Source: CAYTSW01 sp964440605 (GTDB lineage Bacteria; Planctomycetota; Phycisphaerae; Phycisphaerales; UBA1924). From it: a stretch of DNA of 5,522 nucleotides. The position numbers and the translations under genes are program-made. Numbering within the stretch: position 1 is the stretch's first letter; every line of letters begins with the position of its first letter. This document shows positions 1-5,494 of the stretch, one piece after another. Below the pieces are notes generated by a model. The model saw only the letters and a program-made list of their open reading frames with translations. It made no database searches and was not told the origin of the DNA. The stretch is taken from NCBI GenBank assembly GCA_964440605.1, contig CAYTSW010000170.1:1-5522 (forward strand). Reading direction: 5' to 3'.

Positions 1-19
1 CGACGAGCAGGGCTGAGGC

Positions 20-235
20 TTACGACGCCTCGTCGAGCGTGAAACCGATCTTCAGGCGCACCTGCCAGTGCGCGATCTTCTGGTTCTCGATGTGCCCGCG
101 CACCTCGACGACCTCGAACCAGCGCATGTGCCGGATCGTCTCCGCCGCGCGCTCCACGGCTCGCTTGGCCGCTTCGTCCGAAGACGACGCCGACGAGCCC
201 ACGATGTCGATGACCTTGTACACGTGATCAGACAT
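20..235 (-). CDS. Dodecin family flavin-binding protein
   Basis: This 71-residue protein matches dodecin along its whole length. Dodecins are small cytoplasmic proteins that assemble into hollow dodecamers and store or buffer flavins (FMN, riboflavin, lumichrome). Visible hallmarks are the start MSDHVYKVIDIVGSS, a central helix (about residues 18-36) rich in Ala/Glu/Arg, the segment RWFEVVEVRGHI (38-49) with Trp39 as the expected flavin-stacking residue, and HWQVRLKIGF (56-65) with Gln58 as the expected isoalloxazine-contacting residue. The length is typical of the family. The ATG start is fixed by an AGGAGG ribosome binding site five bases upstream, and the stop is TAA. It lies 84 bases downstream of the lipoprotein gene on the same strand, so read-through is possible, but no functional link is evident. 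Family assignment is very secure; the exact ligand is not knowable from sequence. Confidence 0.94.
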   Translation of the reverse strand: MSDHVYKVIDIVGSSASSSDEAAKRAVERAAETIRHMRWFEVVEVRGHIENQKIAHWQVRLKIGFTLDEAS

Positions 236-240
236 GGAAA

Positions 241-246
241 CCTCCT
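241..246 (-). promoter_or_regulatory. Ribosome binding site of the dodecin gene
   Basis: AGGAGG on the minus strand, five bases before the ATG at 235. It lies within the right arm and loop of a possible 6-bp hairpin (arms 239-244 and 250-255, loop 245-249), which could mask it when the mRNA is folded. Confidence 0.8.
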
Positions 247-319
247 CGTGAGGTTCTACACGCTCCGGCCCGTCCGTGCCGGTGAAATCGCGATCACCCG
301 CTCAGCGGTTGCGATGCGA

Positions 320-988
320 TCACCGGTTGCCGATCCCCTCGCCGTACAGCCCCGGCCCCGCATCGTCCGGGTCCCGGTCCTGCTCTTCGAGCTGACCGAA
401 CGTGTCTCCGCCGCGCGTCTCCACGTCAGGCAGATTCGCGGTCGTCGTATCGACCAAACGCCAGGTGCCGCGCCGCGTCAGCGCCACGCGATCGGCGAAG
501 ACCTCGCCGGGGCCCGCGGGTCCCGTGCGGACTTCGAGCGTGAGCGTCGCCTCCACCGAGCCGGGCGAGCGGTCGTGCACGATGATCGAACCCGTCGCCG
601 GCGCCCCGTACGACGCCTGGTCCTGCCGGTCCTCCAGCAGCCACGCCCGCGCCGCGCCCGCCGCCCCCTCGATCGCGATCGAATCGTCCAGACGAGCCAC
701 CGCCGGGATCTCCACGAGCCACGTCAGCAGCGCACGCGTCTGGCGACCCGCGGCCTCGCGCTGCTCGACGATCAGCAGGTCACGCGAGGGCGAGTGTTTC
801 AGCGCGTACAGCGTGTCGCGGTCGAACGTCCCGAATCGCACCGCCGCGTTCGGCACCCACACCAGCGTCTCGCCTTCCACCCCGGCATCGACCACGTCCC
901 CACGCTGCGCCGTTTCCGAAGCACACCCCGCGACGCCCACAACGCTCGCGAGCGCTCCAGCCACGACGCACGACCGACACCAGCTCAT
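320..988 (-). CDS. Putative lipoprotein of unknown function
   Basis: With the start chosen here the protein has 222 residues. It begins with a short signal peptide (Arg near the N-terminus, then a hydrophobic run of Ala/Val/Gly/Leu) ending in the lipobox VAGC, so Cys22 would be lipidated and the mature protein anchored to a membrane facing outward. The mature part has no domain I recognise. It looks like a mixed alpha/beta fold, with beta-like stretches such as TGSIIVHD, EATLTLEV and TWRLVDTTT, and an acidic, Gly/Pro-rich C-terminal tail. Start choice: the frame is open to a GTG at 1012, but that codon directly abuts its Shine-Dalgarno sequence. The ATG at 988 sits five bases after AGGAG (994-998) and gives a normal signal peptide. 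ATG at 991 or GTG at 1003 are alternatives. It starts 27 bases after the EVE gene stop, so the two may be co-transcribed. Confidence 0.72.
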   Translation of the reverse strand: MSWCRSCVVAGALASVVGVAGCASETAQRGDVVDAGVEGETLVWVPNAAVRFGTFDRDTLYALKHSPSRDLLIVEQREAAGRQTRALLTWLVEIPAVARLDDSIAIEGAAGAARAWLLEDRQDQASYGAPATGSIIVHDRSPGSVEATLTLEVRTGPAGPGEVFADRVALTRRGTWRLVDTTTANLPDVETRGGDTFGQLEEQDRDPDDAGPGLYGEGIGNR

Positions 989-993
989 CATCA

Positions 994-998
994 CTCCT
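994..998 (-). promoter_or_regulatory. Ribosome binding site deciding the lipoprotein start
   Basis: AGGAG on the minus strand, followed by TG and two consecutive ATG codons. The second ATG (986-988) has the better spacing of five bases. A second GGAG lies at 1012-1015, just after the EVE stop codon, and could serve the GTG at 1003 instead. Confidence 0.6.
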
Positions 999-1011
999 GA
1001 CACGCGTGTCA
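998..1011. promoter_or_regulatory. 14-bp perfect palindrome between the EVE and lipoprotein genes
   Basis: TGACACGCGTGTCA is identical to its own reverse complement and is flanked on the minus strand by two copies of GGAGTGA (1009-1015 and 991-997) that overlap its ends. It could be a dimeric repressor site, or in RNA a 5-bp hairpin with a CGCG loop next to the ribosome binding site. No regulator gene is in the window to assign it to. The symmetry is certain; the function is a guess. Confidence 0.4.
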
Positions 1012-1015
1012 CTCC

Positions 1016-1444
1016 TTAGGGCAGCCCGGCCATCGTCCGCAGCGCCCGGTCCAACTTCGTCGGCACGTCCATCACGCTCAGCCGCGACTGCCTCACCAGC
1101 GCGAACTCCGCGAACCGCTCGTCACCCTTGATCTGCGCCAGCGTCACGCGGTCCGTCACGCCCGCGACCGGCTCCACATCCACCACCGGGTACTTCACAT
1201 CCCCCGCGACCGTCGACTCGGGCCGCTTCGGGTCCGGGTACGGCTCGGACACCACGCGGCACAACCCCGCCACCGCCTTCTCCTTGCCCGTGTGGTAGAT
1301 GAACGCCTGGCTCCCCTTCGGAATCCGCCGCAGCACCATGCACGCCTGCGGATTCGCCACCCCGTCCCACACCGTCTTCCCCTCGCGCACGAGATCGTCG
1401 TACGCGTAGTCGCCCGGCTCCGTCTTGAACAGGTACGTCGGCAT
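1016..1444 (-). CDS. EVE domain-containing protein (PUA-like fold)
   Basis: This 142-residue protein is a single EVE domain, the family that includes eukaryotic thymocyte nuclear protein 1 and many stand-alone bacterial proteins. EVE domains adopt a PUA-like fold and are thought to read modified nucleic acid bases; the ligand of the bacterial single-domain forms is generally not established. Typical features are the N-terminal MPTYLFKTEP with DYAYDDL (12-18), the segment TVWDGVANPQA (24-34) with the conserved Trp26, the strand-turn IPKGSQAFIYHTGKEKAVAG (41-60), and a C-terminal SRLSVMDV (120-127). The length is normal for the family. The start is an ATG with only a weak ribosome binding site upstream. 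The gene begins about 60 bases after the terminator of the cysteine-rich gene and ends just before the lipoprotein gene. Family assignment is secure; the biological role is open. Confidence 0.92.
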   Translation of the reverse strand: MPTYLFKTEPGDYAYDDLVREGKTVWDGVANPQACMVLRRIPKGSQAFIYHTGKEKAVAGLCRVVSEPYPDPKRPESTVAGDVKYPVVDVEPVAGVTDRVTLAQIKGDERFAEFALVRQSRLSVMDVPTKLDRALRTMAGLP

Positions 1445-1507
1445 GGGCCACGACTCTACCGCCTCAAGGCCCGCGAGTGTCGCGCACGCCGAATCCGGCG
1501 ACCGGCG

Positions 1508-1542
1508 AAAACAACAACGCCCCGCGTCGAAACGCGGGGCGT
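1508..1542 (-). terminator. Intrinsic terminator of the cysteine-rich protein gene
   Basis: On the minus strand ACGCCCCGCGT and ACGCGGGGCGT form a perfect 11-bp, very GC-rich stem (1517-1542) closed by a TTCG (UUCG) tetraloop. The T-rich run TGTTGTTTT follows. It begins about 33 bases after the TGA of the cysteine-rich gene and points in that gene's direction, so it separates that gene from the EVE gene. Confidence 0.85.
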
Positions 1543-1575
1543 CGCGTGATTCAGTCAGTCGAAGCGGTCAGGCGA

Positions 1576-2611
1576 TCACTCACCGGCCGAGGCGACGGGC
1601 TCGCCCTCGACCTTCTTGTCGGCGGGCTTGTCGCAGCCGCCGCAGCAGGCCTTGCCGTCGGCCCGGACGCCCGAGCCCTTGCAGCAGCCGCTGTCTTTGA
1701 CGTTCGAGGCGGCCTGAACGGCAGTCTTGTCGCCGCAGCTCTTCGAGCAGGAAGCGCCGCACGAGGCCTTGGCGTTGGCCGCGACGGCCTGGACGGCCTT
1801 CGTCACGCCGCAGGGCTTGTCGCACGACGAGGCGCACGCCGAACGCTTGGCGTTGTACGACGCGGCGATGATGCCGGGCTCAACCTTCCAGTTCATGTAG
1901 CGGACCATCTTCATCAGGCCCTTTCCCGAGCAGGGCTTGTCGCACGACGAGCCGCAGGCGGCCTTCTTGGCCTTGGCGGCGATGGTCTGAACACCCGACG
2001 TGTCGCAGGACTTCGAGCACTGCGAAGCGCACGACGCCTTAGCGTTGGCGACCGCCTGCACGGCCTTGCCGCCGCAGGGCTTAGCGCCGCAGTCAGCCTC
2101 CGCCGACTCAAGCATCGCGGGCATCATCAGCGGGTAGCTGGCCTGCACAACGGTCGCGCGAACGGTCTGACGCTCGCCGCAGGGCTTCGAGCACNNNNNN
2201 NNNNNNNNNNNNNNNNNNNNNNNNNNNNNNNNNNNNNNNNNNNNNNNNNNNNNNNNNNNNNNNNNNNNNNNNNNNNNNNNNNNNNNNNNNNNNNCAGGGC
2301 TTCGAGCACGCCGAGGCGCACGAGGCCTTCTCGTTGCTCGCGGCGACAACCTCGGCCTCTTCGGCCAGCTTGCCGAGAGCGCAGCAACTCTTGCCTTCCT
2401 CGGAATGCGAGGCGGCGATCACTTCGGTCGTCTCGGCCTTCTCGTCACAGACCTGAACGACCTGCGCCGAAGCCGGCATGGCTTCGCCGCAACACCCGCT
2501 GCCGCACATCCCGCCATTCATGACGGAGTAGCCGACAGCGCCGAGCGCTCCCACGCCGAAGACCGAGGTCACGATCGTGGCGAGAAGCGAGGCACCTTTG
2601 CGTTGAAACAT
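1576..2611 (-). CDS. Cysteine-rich repeat protein with N-terminal membrane segment, interrupted by an assembly gap
   Basis: I do not recognise a named family. The protein starts MFQRKGASLL, and residues 8-30 form one hydrophobic segment (signal peptide or membrane anchor), so the rest is probably outside the cytoplasm. A CGSGCC cluster (36-41) follows. Then come repeats of the form V-x-A-A-(x)-N-x-K-x-S-C-x3-C-x-K-(P/S)-C. Complete C-x3-C-x3-C triads lie at 2294-2320 (last Cys cut by the gap), 2005-2031, 1930-1956, 1810-1836 and 1735-1761. Weaker versions are CC at 2381-2386, C-x4-C at 2074-2091, and CC/CCGGC clusters near the C-terminus (1633-1686). Gap-free sequence encodes 105 residues before and 205 after the 100-N gap. 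If the 15-mer at both gap edges is one copy, the product is 306 residues with 28 Cys. The apparent frame change comes only from the N count. A strong GGAGGA ribosome binding site and a terminator mark a single-gene unit. Metal binding or redox/disulfide function is plausible but inferred from composition. Confidence 0.75.
1735..2320 (-). repeat. Tandem C-x3-C-x3-C repeat array within the cysteine-rich gene
   Basis: The visible units are about 25 codons apart (1930-1956 to 2005-2031, and 1735-1761 to 1810-1836). One pair is 40 codons apart (1810-1836 to 1930-1956) because of an inserted segment around GLMKMVRYMNWKVEPG. At DNA level a 21-base stretch beginning CAGGGCTTGTCGCACGACGA is identical at 1811-1831 and 1931-1951 on the plus strand. 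A related 15-mer, CAGGGCTTCGAGCAC, is at 2180-2194 and 2295-2309. Such identity explains why short-read assembly broke here. Confidence 0.8.
2195..2294. other. Assembly gap (100 N placeholder)
   Basis: Exactly 100 N, the usual placeholder for a gap of unknown size. It lies inside the repeat array of the cysteine-rich gene. The 317 and 619 coding bases on its two sides sum to 936, a multiple of three, so an intact gene needs a true gap of 0, 3, 6... bases, or a 15-base overlap. Frames should not be read across it as printed. Confidence 0.95.
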
Positions 2612-2616
2612 GGGAT

Positions 2617-2622
2617 TCCTCC
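2617..2622 (-). promoter_or_regulatory. Ribosome binding site of the cysteine-rich protein gene
   Basis: GGAGGA on the minus strand, five bases before the ATG at 2611. It is a near-ideal Shine-Dalgarno sequence and fixes this start. I see no convincing -35/-10 pair upstream, although the sequence just before it (2623-2645) is AT-richer than its surroundings. Confidence 0.85.
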
Positions 2623-2639
2623 AATGATTGCTTGATCAA

Positions 2640-2836
2640 TAACACGCCGCGACGGGCGCAACGCGTCCACACTGGTCTACAACAAGTATCCCCCGCCGTC
2701 GCCCGACTATTCACGAATCGGCGTCGGAAAGTGGAAAGTTGGGCCGATGTCCGGGATTCCCCCTGGTTCGAGCGGAATCCAGTAGCCCTTCTTGCAGCCC
2801 TGCTGCGCACGGGCCAGCTCACACTGACCCCTATAA
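2640..2836. other. Intergenic region, possible dispersed-repeat fragment
   Basis: This stretch lies between the ALDH stop and the cysteine-rich gene leader. It holds no gene I can support. Short frames are open on both strands here, but none has a good ribosome binding site. It is less GC-rich than the genes around it and contains a 7-bp inverted repeat (GGATTCC at 2754-2760, GGAATCC at 2774-2780). The part from about 2700 to 2836, which abuts the ALDH stop directly, resembles the kind of short dispersed repeat that recurs between genes in some planctomycete genomes. That impression is from memory and untested. No clear intrinsic terminator for the ALDH gene was found. Confidence 0.3.
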
Positions 2837-4414
2837 TCAACCGAACGAAATTCCCTGCGCCAACGGCAACGCATCCCCATAGTTGATCGTGTTCGTCTGC
2901 CGACGCATATACGCCTTCCACGCGTCCGAGCCCGATTCGCGACCGCCGCCCGTGTCCTTCTCACCGCCGAACGCCCCGCCGATCTCGGCCCCCGACGTCC
3001 CGAGGTTCACGTTCGCGATGCCGCAGTCCGAGCCCGTCGGCGAGAGGAACCGCTCCGCGGCGCGGCTGTCCGACGTGAAGATCGCGCTGCTCAGCCCCTG
3101 ATCCACCCCGTTGTGCAGCGCGATCGCTTCCTCGTACGTCCCCACCTCGAAGACGTACAGGATCGGCGCGAACGTCTCGCGCTGCGTCACCTCCGGCGCC
3201 TTGCCCTTCGGCACGCGGATCAGCGTGGGCTCCACGAAGTGACCCGCCTCGGCCTCGAACCGCTCGATGCCCGACACGCCCCCCGCCAGCACCTCGCAAC
3301 CTTCTTCTTCCGCCGCCAGGATCGACTCGCGCATGTCTTCCACCGCGCGATCGTTGATCAGCGGGCCCATCAGCGTCCCCGCCGCCAGCGGGTCGCCGAT
3401 CGACACTTTGCCATACGCCTCGACCAATCGCGGCACGAGTTCCTCCGCCGCCCCGCCCACGCACAGCAGCCGCCGCGTCGTCGTGCATCGCTGGCCGGCC
3501 GTGCCAACGGCGCCGAACACCGTCGCGCGCAGCGCCAGCTCCATGTCCGCGTCGGGCATCACGATCATCGCGTTGTTCCCGCCCAGCTCCAGCAGGCAAC
3601 GCCCCAAGCGCGACGCCACCCGCTGCCCCACGTGCCGACCCATCCGGCAGGACCCCGTTGCGCTGATGAGCGGCAGGCGCCGATCCATCGTCATCCCCTC
3701 GCCCACCACCTCGTCCGCGCCGATCACGAGCTGAAACACGTCCCGCGCCCGCACGTTGCCCTCGGGGCTCCACACGTCCTGCTCCTCCATCACCCGCTGC
3801 GCCACCCGCGTCGCGCCGACGGCGACCAACGGCGTGATCAGCGAAGGCTTCCACAACACCGTGTCGCCGCAAACCGCCGCAACCATCGCGTTCCACGCCC
3901 ACACCGCGATCGGGAAGTTGAACGCCGTGATCACCCCGATCGGCCCAAGCGGGTGCCACTGCTCCTGCAGCCGGTGCATCTCCCGCTCCGAGGGCATGGT
4001 CAGCCCGTAGCACTGCCGGCTGAGGCCCACCGCGAAGTCCGCGATGTCCACGCACTCCTGCACCTCGCCCACGCCCTCGGGCTTGATCTTGCCCATCTCC
4101 AGCGACACCAGCGAGCCCAGGTCATCCAGATGCTCCCGCAGCGCCAGCCCGATCCGCCGCACGATCTCCCCCCGCTTCGGCCCCGGCACGACGCGCCACT
4201 GCTCAAACGCCGCGACCGACCGTCTCACCGCCGCGTCGTACGCGGAAGCGTCATCGAGCGCGACCACCGCGAGCGTCTCGCCGGTCGCCGGGTTCACCGT
4301 CGGCACCCCATCCGCCGGCACGCCGTCCCCGGGCCGCCTCACCCGCGGATCCTCGAAGATGCCCAGCCGATCCAAGATCGACGAAACGCCCGACGCCGTC
4401 GCAGAAGTGTTCAT
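2837..4414 (-). CDS. Aldehyde dehydrogenase, ALDH7/antiquitin type (alpha-aminoadipic semialdehyde dehydrogenase)
   Basis: This full-length 525-residue NAD(P)-dependent aldehyde dehydrogenase belongs to the ALDH7 family. Members oxidise alpha-aminoadipic semialdehyde, in equilibrium with piperideine-6-carboxylate, to alpha-aminoadipate in lysine catabolism; some act more widely in aldehyde detoxification. Visible elements are NPATGE (41-46); EGVGEVQECVDIADFAVGLS (113-132), typical of ALDH7; FNFP with Asn166 (oxyanion hole); WKP with Lys189 (cofactor); SATGS (251-255); LELGG with general base Glu276; GTAGQRC with catalytic Cys310; and ETFAP with Glu413. The C-terminal TSGAEIGGAFGGEK...GGGRESGSDAWK block (473-500) and the ending LPLAQGISFG are near-diagnostic. 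The Arg before the catalytic Cys (Arg309), which in the human enzyme helps bind the substrate carboxylate, is kept. It starts 35 bases after the dinB stop with a weak ribosome binding site. No other lysine-degradation gene is in the window, so the substrate is inferred. Confidence 0.94.
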   Translation of the reverse strand: MNTSATASGVSSILDRLGIFEDPRVRRPGDGVPADGVPTVNPATGETLAVVALDDASAYDAAVRRSVAAFEQWRVVPGPKRGEIVRRIGLALREHLDDLGSLVSLEMGKIKPEGVGEVQECVDIADFAVGLSRQCYGLTMPSEREMHRLQEQWHPLGPIGVITAFNFPIAVWAWNAMVAAVCGDTVLWKPSLITPLVAVGATRVAQRVMEEQDVWSPEGNVRARDVFQLVIGADEVVGEGMTMDRRLPLISATGSCRMGRHVGQRVASRLGRCLLELGGNNAMIVMPDADMELALRATVFGAVGTAGQRCTTTRRLLCVGGAAEELVPRLVEAYGKVSIGDPLAAGTLMGPLINDRAVEDMRESILAAEEEGCEVLAGGVSGIERFEAEAGHFVEPTLIRVPKGKAPEVTQRETFAPILYVFEVGTYEEAIALHNGVDQGLSSAIFTSDSRAAERFLSPTGSDCGIANVNLGTSGAEIGGAFGGEKDTGGGRESGSDAWKAYMRRQTNTINYGDALPLAQGISFG

Positions 4415-4449
4415 GCCCCCAGCCTAACGCCCCGCCCCCGCTTCCGGTC

Positions 4450-5448
4450 CTACCGCCCGGGCCGGAACCGCGCCCCGTCCGCGTCCAACCCGTCTTCCGG
4501 CTCCAGCCCGTCGTTCCGGCGCAGCTTGTCCATTGGCAGCGCCGCGCCGCTGCGCACGGCGTCGAACCCGTGCTTCCGCCGGATCGCGTCGGCCACCTTC
4601 AGCACGCCGCTGCGCTGCTCAATGTCTGTCTCACCCAGTCGGAGTTGTCGCCCGCCACCCGTCGCGAGGCGCGAAAGCTTGCACCCGATCAGGCGCACCG
4701 CCGGGCACGGCCCGCCCTTGCCGTGCCGGTCGAGCAGTTCGTTGAGCAGCCGGTGTGCGACCTCCAGAAAGTCGGCATCGAGGTCCGACCGCACGACGCC
4801 GCACGCGCCGAGCCCCTCGTCACGCTGATGCGTCGAGAAGTCGCTCAGCCGCACGCGCACCGTTACGCACCCGGCGCTGAGCCCCTTGGCCCGCAGCTCG
4901 AACGCCGTCTTGGCGACCAGCGACGCCATCGACGCGTGCAGGTGCGCTCGCGAGCGCACGTCCTCGCTGAACGTCCGCTCGTGCGAGATGCTCTTGCGGC
5001 CCACCTCCACGCCCGCTTCGCCCTCGCCGTACCCGAAGCCGGCGCGCACCGGCCCGATCGGCGGCTCACCCACGCACGCCGCATACAGCCCGGCCCCGAA
5101 CTCGCCCAACACTTCGCCCGCCCCGTCGCGCCCGAGCGCCAGCAGGTCCGCCCCCGTCGCGATCCCCCGCGCCCGCAGCTTCTCCGCCATCACCGGCCCC
5201 ACGCCCCGCAGCTTCTGCACGCCCAGCCCGCTGACGAACGCCTGCGCATCATCGCGGTGCACCACCGTCACCCCCGCCGGCTTCCGCATGTCCGACGCGA
5301 TCTTCGACAGAAACCGGTTCGGACCCACGCCGAGCGAACACGTCAGCCCCGTCGCCTCCCGCACCGCCCGGCGAACCAAACACGCCAGCAGCCCCGGCCA
5401 GTCACGCTCGACGCCGGGCGACACACGCTCGAGATCCGAGCCAGCCAA
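4450..5448 (-). CDS. dinB: DNA polymerase IV (DinB), N-terminally truncated, probably a pseudogene
   Basis: The 332 residues match the later two-thirds of a Y-family lesion-bypass polymerase. They include the second part of the palm (GLTCSLGVGPNRFLSKIASD, 34-53), the thumb helix-hairpin-helix (LRGVGPVMAEKLRARGI, 80-96), the little-finger start RKSISHERTFSEDV (151-164) and the strand VRVRLSDFSTH (197-207), ending in a family-like DAIRRKHGFDAV (287-298). Missing are the roughly 100 N-terminal residues with the first metal-binding Asp (VDMDAFYASVE-like) and the SIDEAYLD-like motif, so all catalytic carboxylates are absent. The first residues, LAGSDLERV, look like the sequence normally right after that DEAYLD motif. 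The start shown is a TTG without a properly spaced ribosome binding site, and the frame is closed by TGA at 5479-5481. The catalytic part is not encoded in any frame of the remaining 74 bases. Explanations are insertion, rearrangement or a mis-join. Confidence 0.85.
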   Translation of the reverse strand: MAGSDLERVSPGVERDWPGLLACLVRRAVREATGLTCSLGVGPNRFLSKIASDMRKPAGVTVVHRDDAQAFVSGLGVQKLRGVGPVMAEKLRARGIATGADLLALGRDGAGEVLGEFGAGLYAACVGEPPIGPVRAGFGYGEGEAGVEVGRKSISHERTFSEDVRSRAHLHASMASLVAKTAFELRAKGLSAGCVTVRVRLSDFSTHQRDEGLGACGVVRSDLDADFLEVAHRLLNELLDRHGKGGPCPAVRLIGCKLSRLATGGGRQLRLGETDIEQRSGVLKVADAIRRKHGFDAVRSGAALPMDKLRRNDGLEPEDGLDADGARFRPGR

Positions 5449-5494
5449 CGGTCGGCGCTTCGCCTCCCCACGCCACAGTCACCCGCGCCGACCG
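5449..5494. repeat. 10-bp perfect inverted repeat at the DinB break point
   Basis: CGGTCGGCGC (5449-5458) and GCGCCGACCG (5485-5494) are perfect reverse complements separated by 26 bases. The left arm starts exactly where recognisable DinB coding sequence ends. The rest to the window end, which includes GTGGCTCCACCGGCTTCC on the minus strand, is not DinB sequence. It resembles short dispersed repeats of planctomycete intergenic DNA. The inverted repeat is certain; its status as a mobile or repetitive element is inferred. Confidence 0.5.

Noticed and set aside
68..1000. A 310-codon open frame on the plus strand across dodecin and the lipoprotein
   Set aside because: Arg-rich low-information product antisense to two supported genes; no ribosome binding site or domain.
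989..1012. GTG at 1012 as the lipoprotein start
   Set aside because: The Shine-Dalgarno sequence would touch the start codon. The ATG at 988 has proper spacing and yields a standard lipoprotein signal peptide.
1735..2320. A CRISPR array
   Set aside because: The repeats are imperfect, encode conserved protein units in frame, and have no separate unique spacers.
1735..2320. Radical SAM, cytochrome c or metallothionein identity for the Cys motifs
   Set aside because: The spacing is C-x3-C-x3-C throughout, not C-x3-C-x2-C, C-x2-C-H or C-x-C, and no accompanying domain is present.
2108..2349. Two separate genes or a programmed frameshift at the gap
   Set aside because: The change of frame equals the effect of a 100-base placeholder (100 is not divisible by 3). 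The flanks join in frame when the Ns are removed.
1477..2523. A plus-strand frame across the cysteine-rich gene and the N gap
   Set aside because: Its Leu/Ala/Arg-rich repeats mirror the minus-strand repeat array, and the frame depends on the arbitrary 100 N.
2632..2886. An 84-codon plus-strand small protein in the intergenic region
   Set aside because: No ribosome binding site. It runs into the antisense of the ALDH 3' end, and the sequence is better explained as repeat-like non-coding DNA.
2961..4055. A 364-codon minus-strand frame inside the ALDH gene
   Set aside because: Out-of-frame shadow of the ALDH gene, made almost wholly of Gly/Ala/Arg/Asp.
3113..4828. A 571-codon open frame on the plus strand opposite the ALDH and dinB genes
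   Set aside because: It is an antisense shadow caused by high GC. The product is rich in Arg/His/Pro with no domain, and it spans two clear genes on the other strand.
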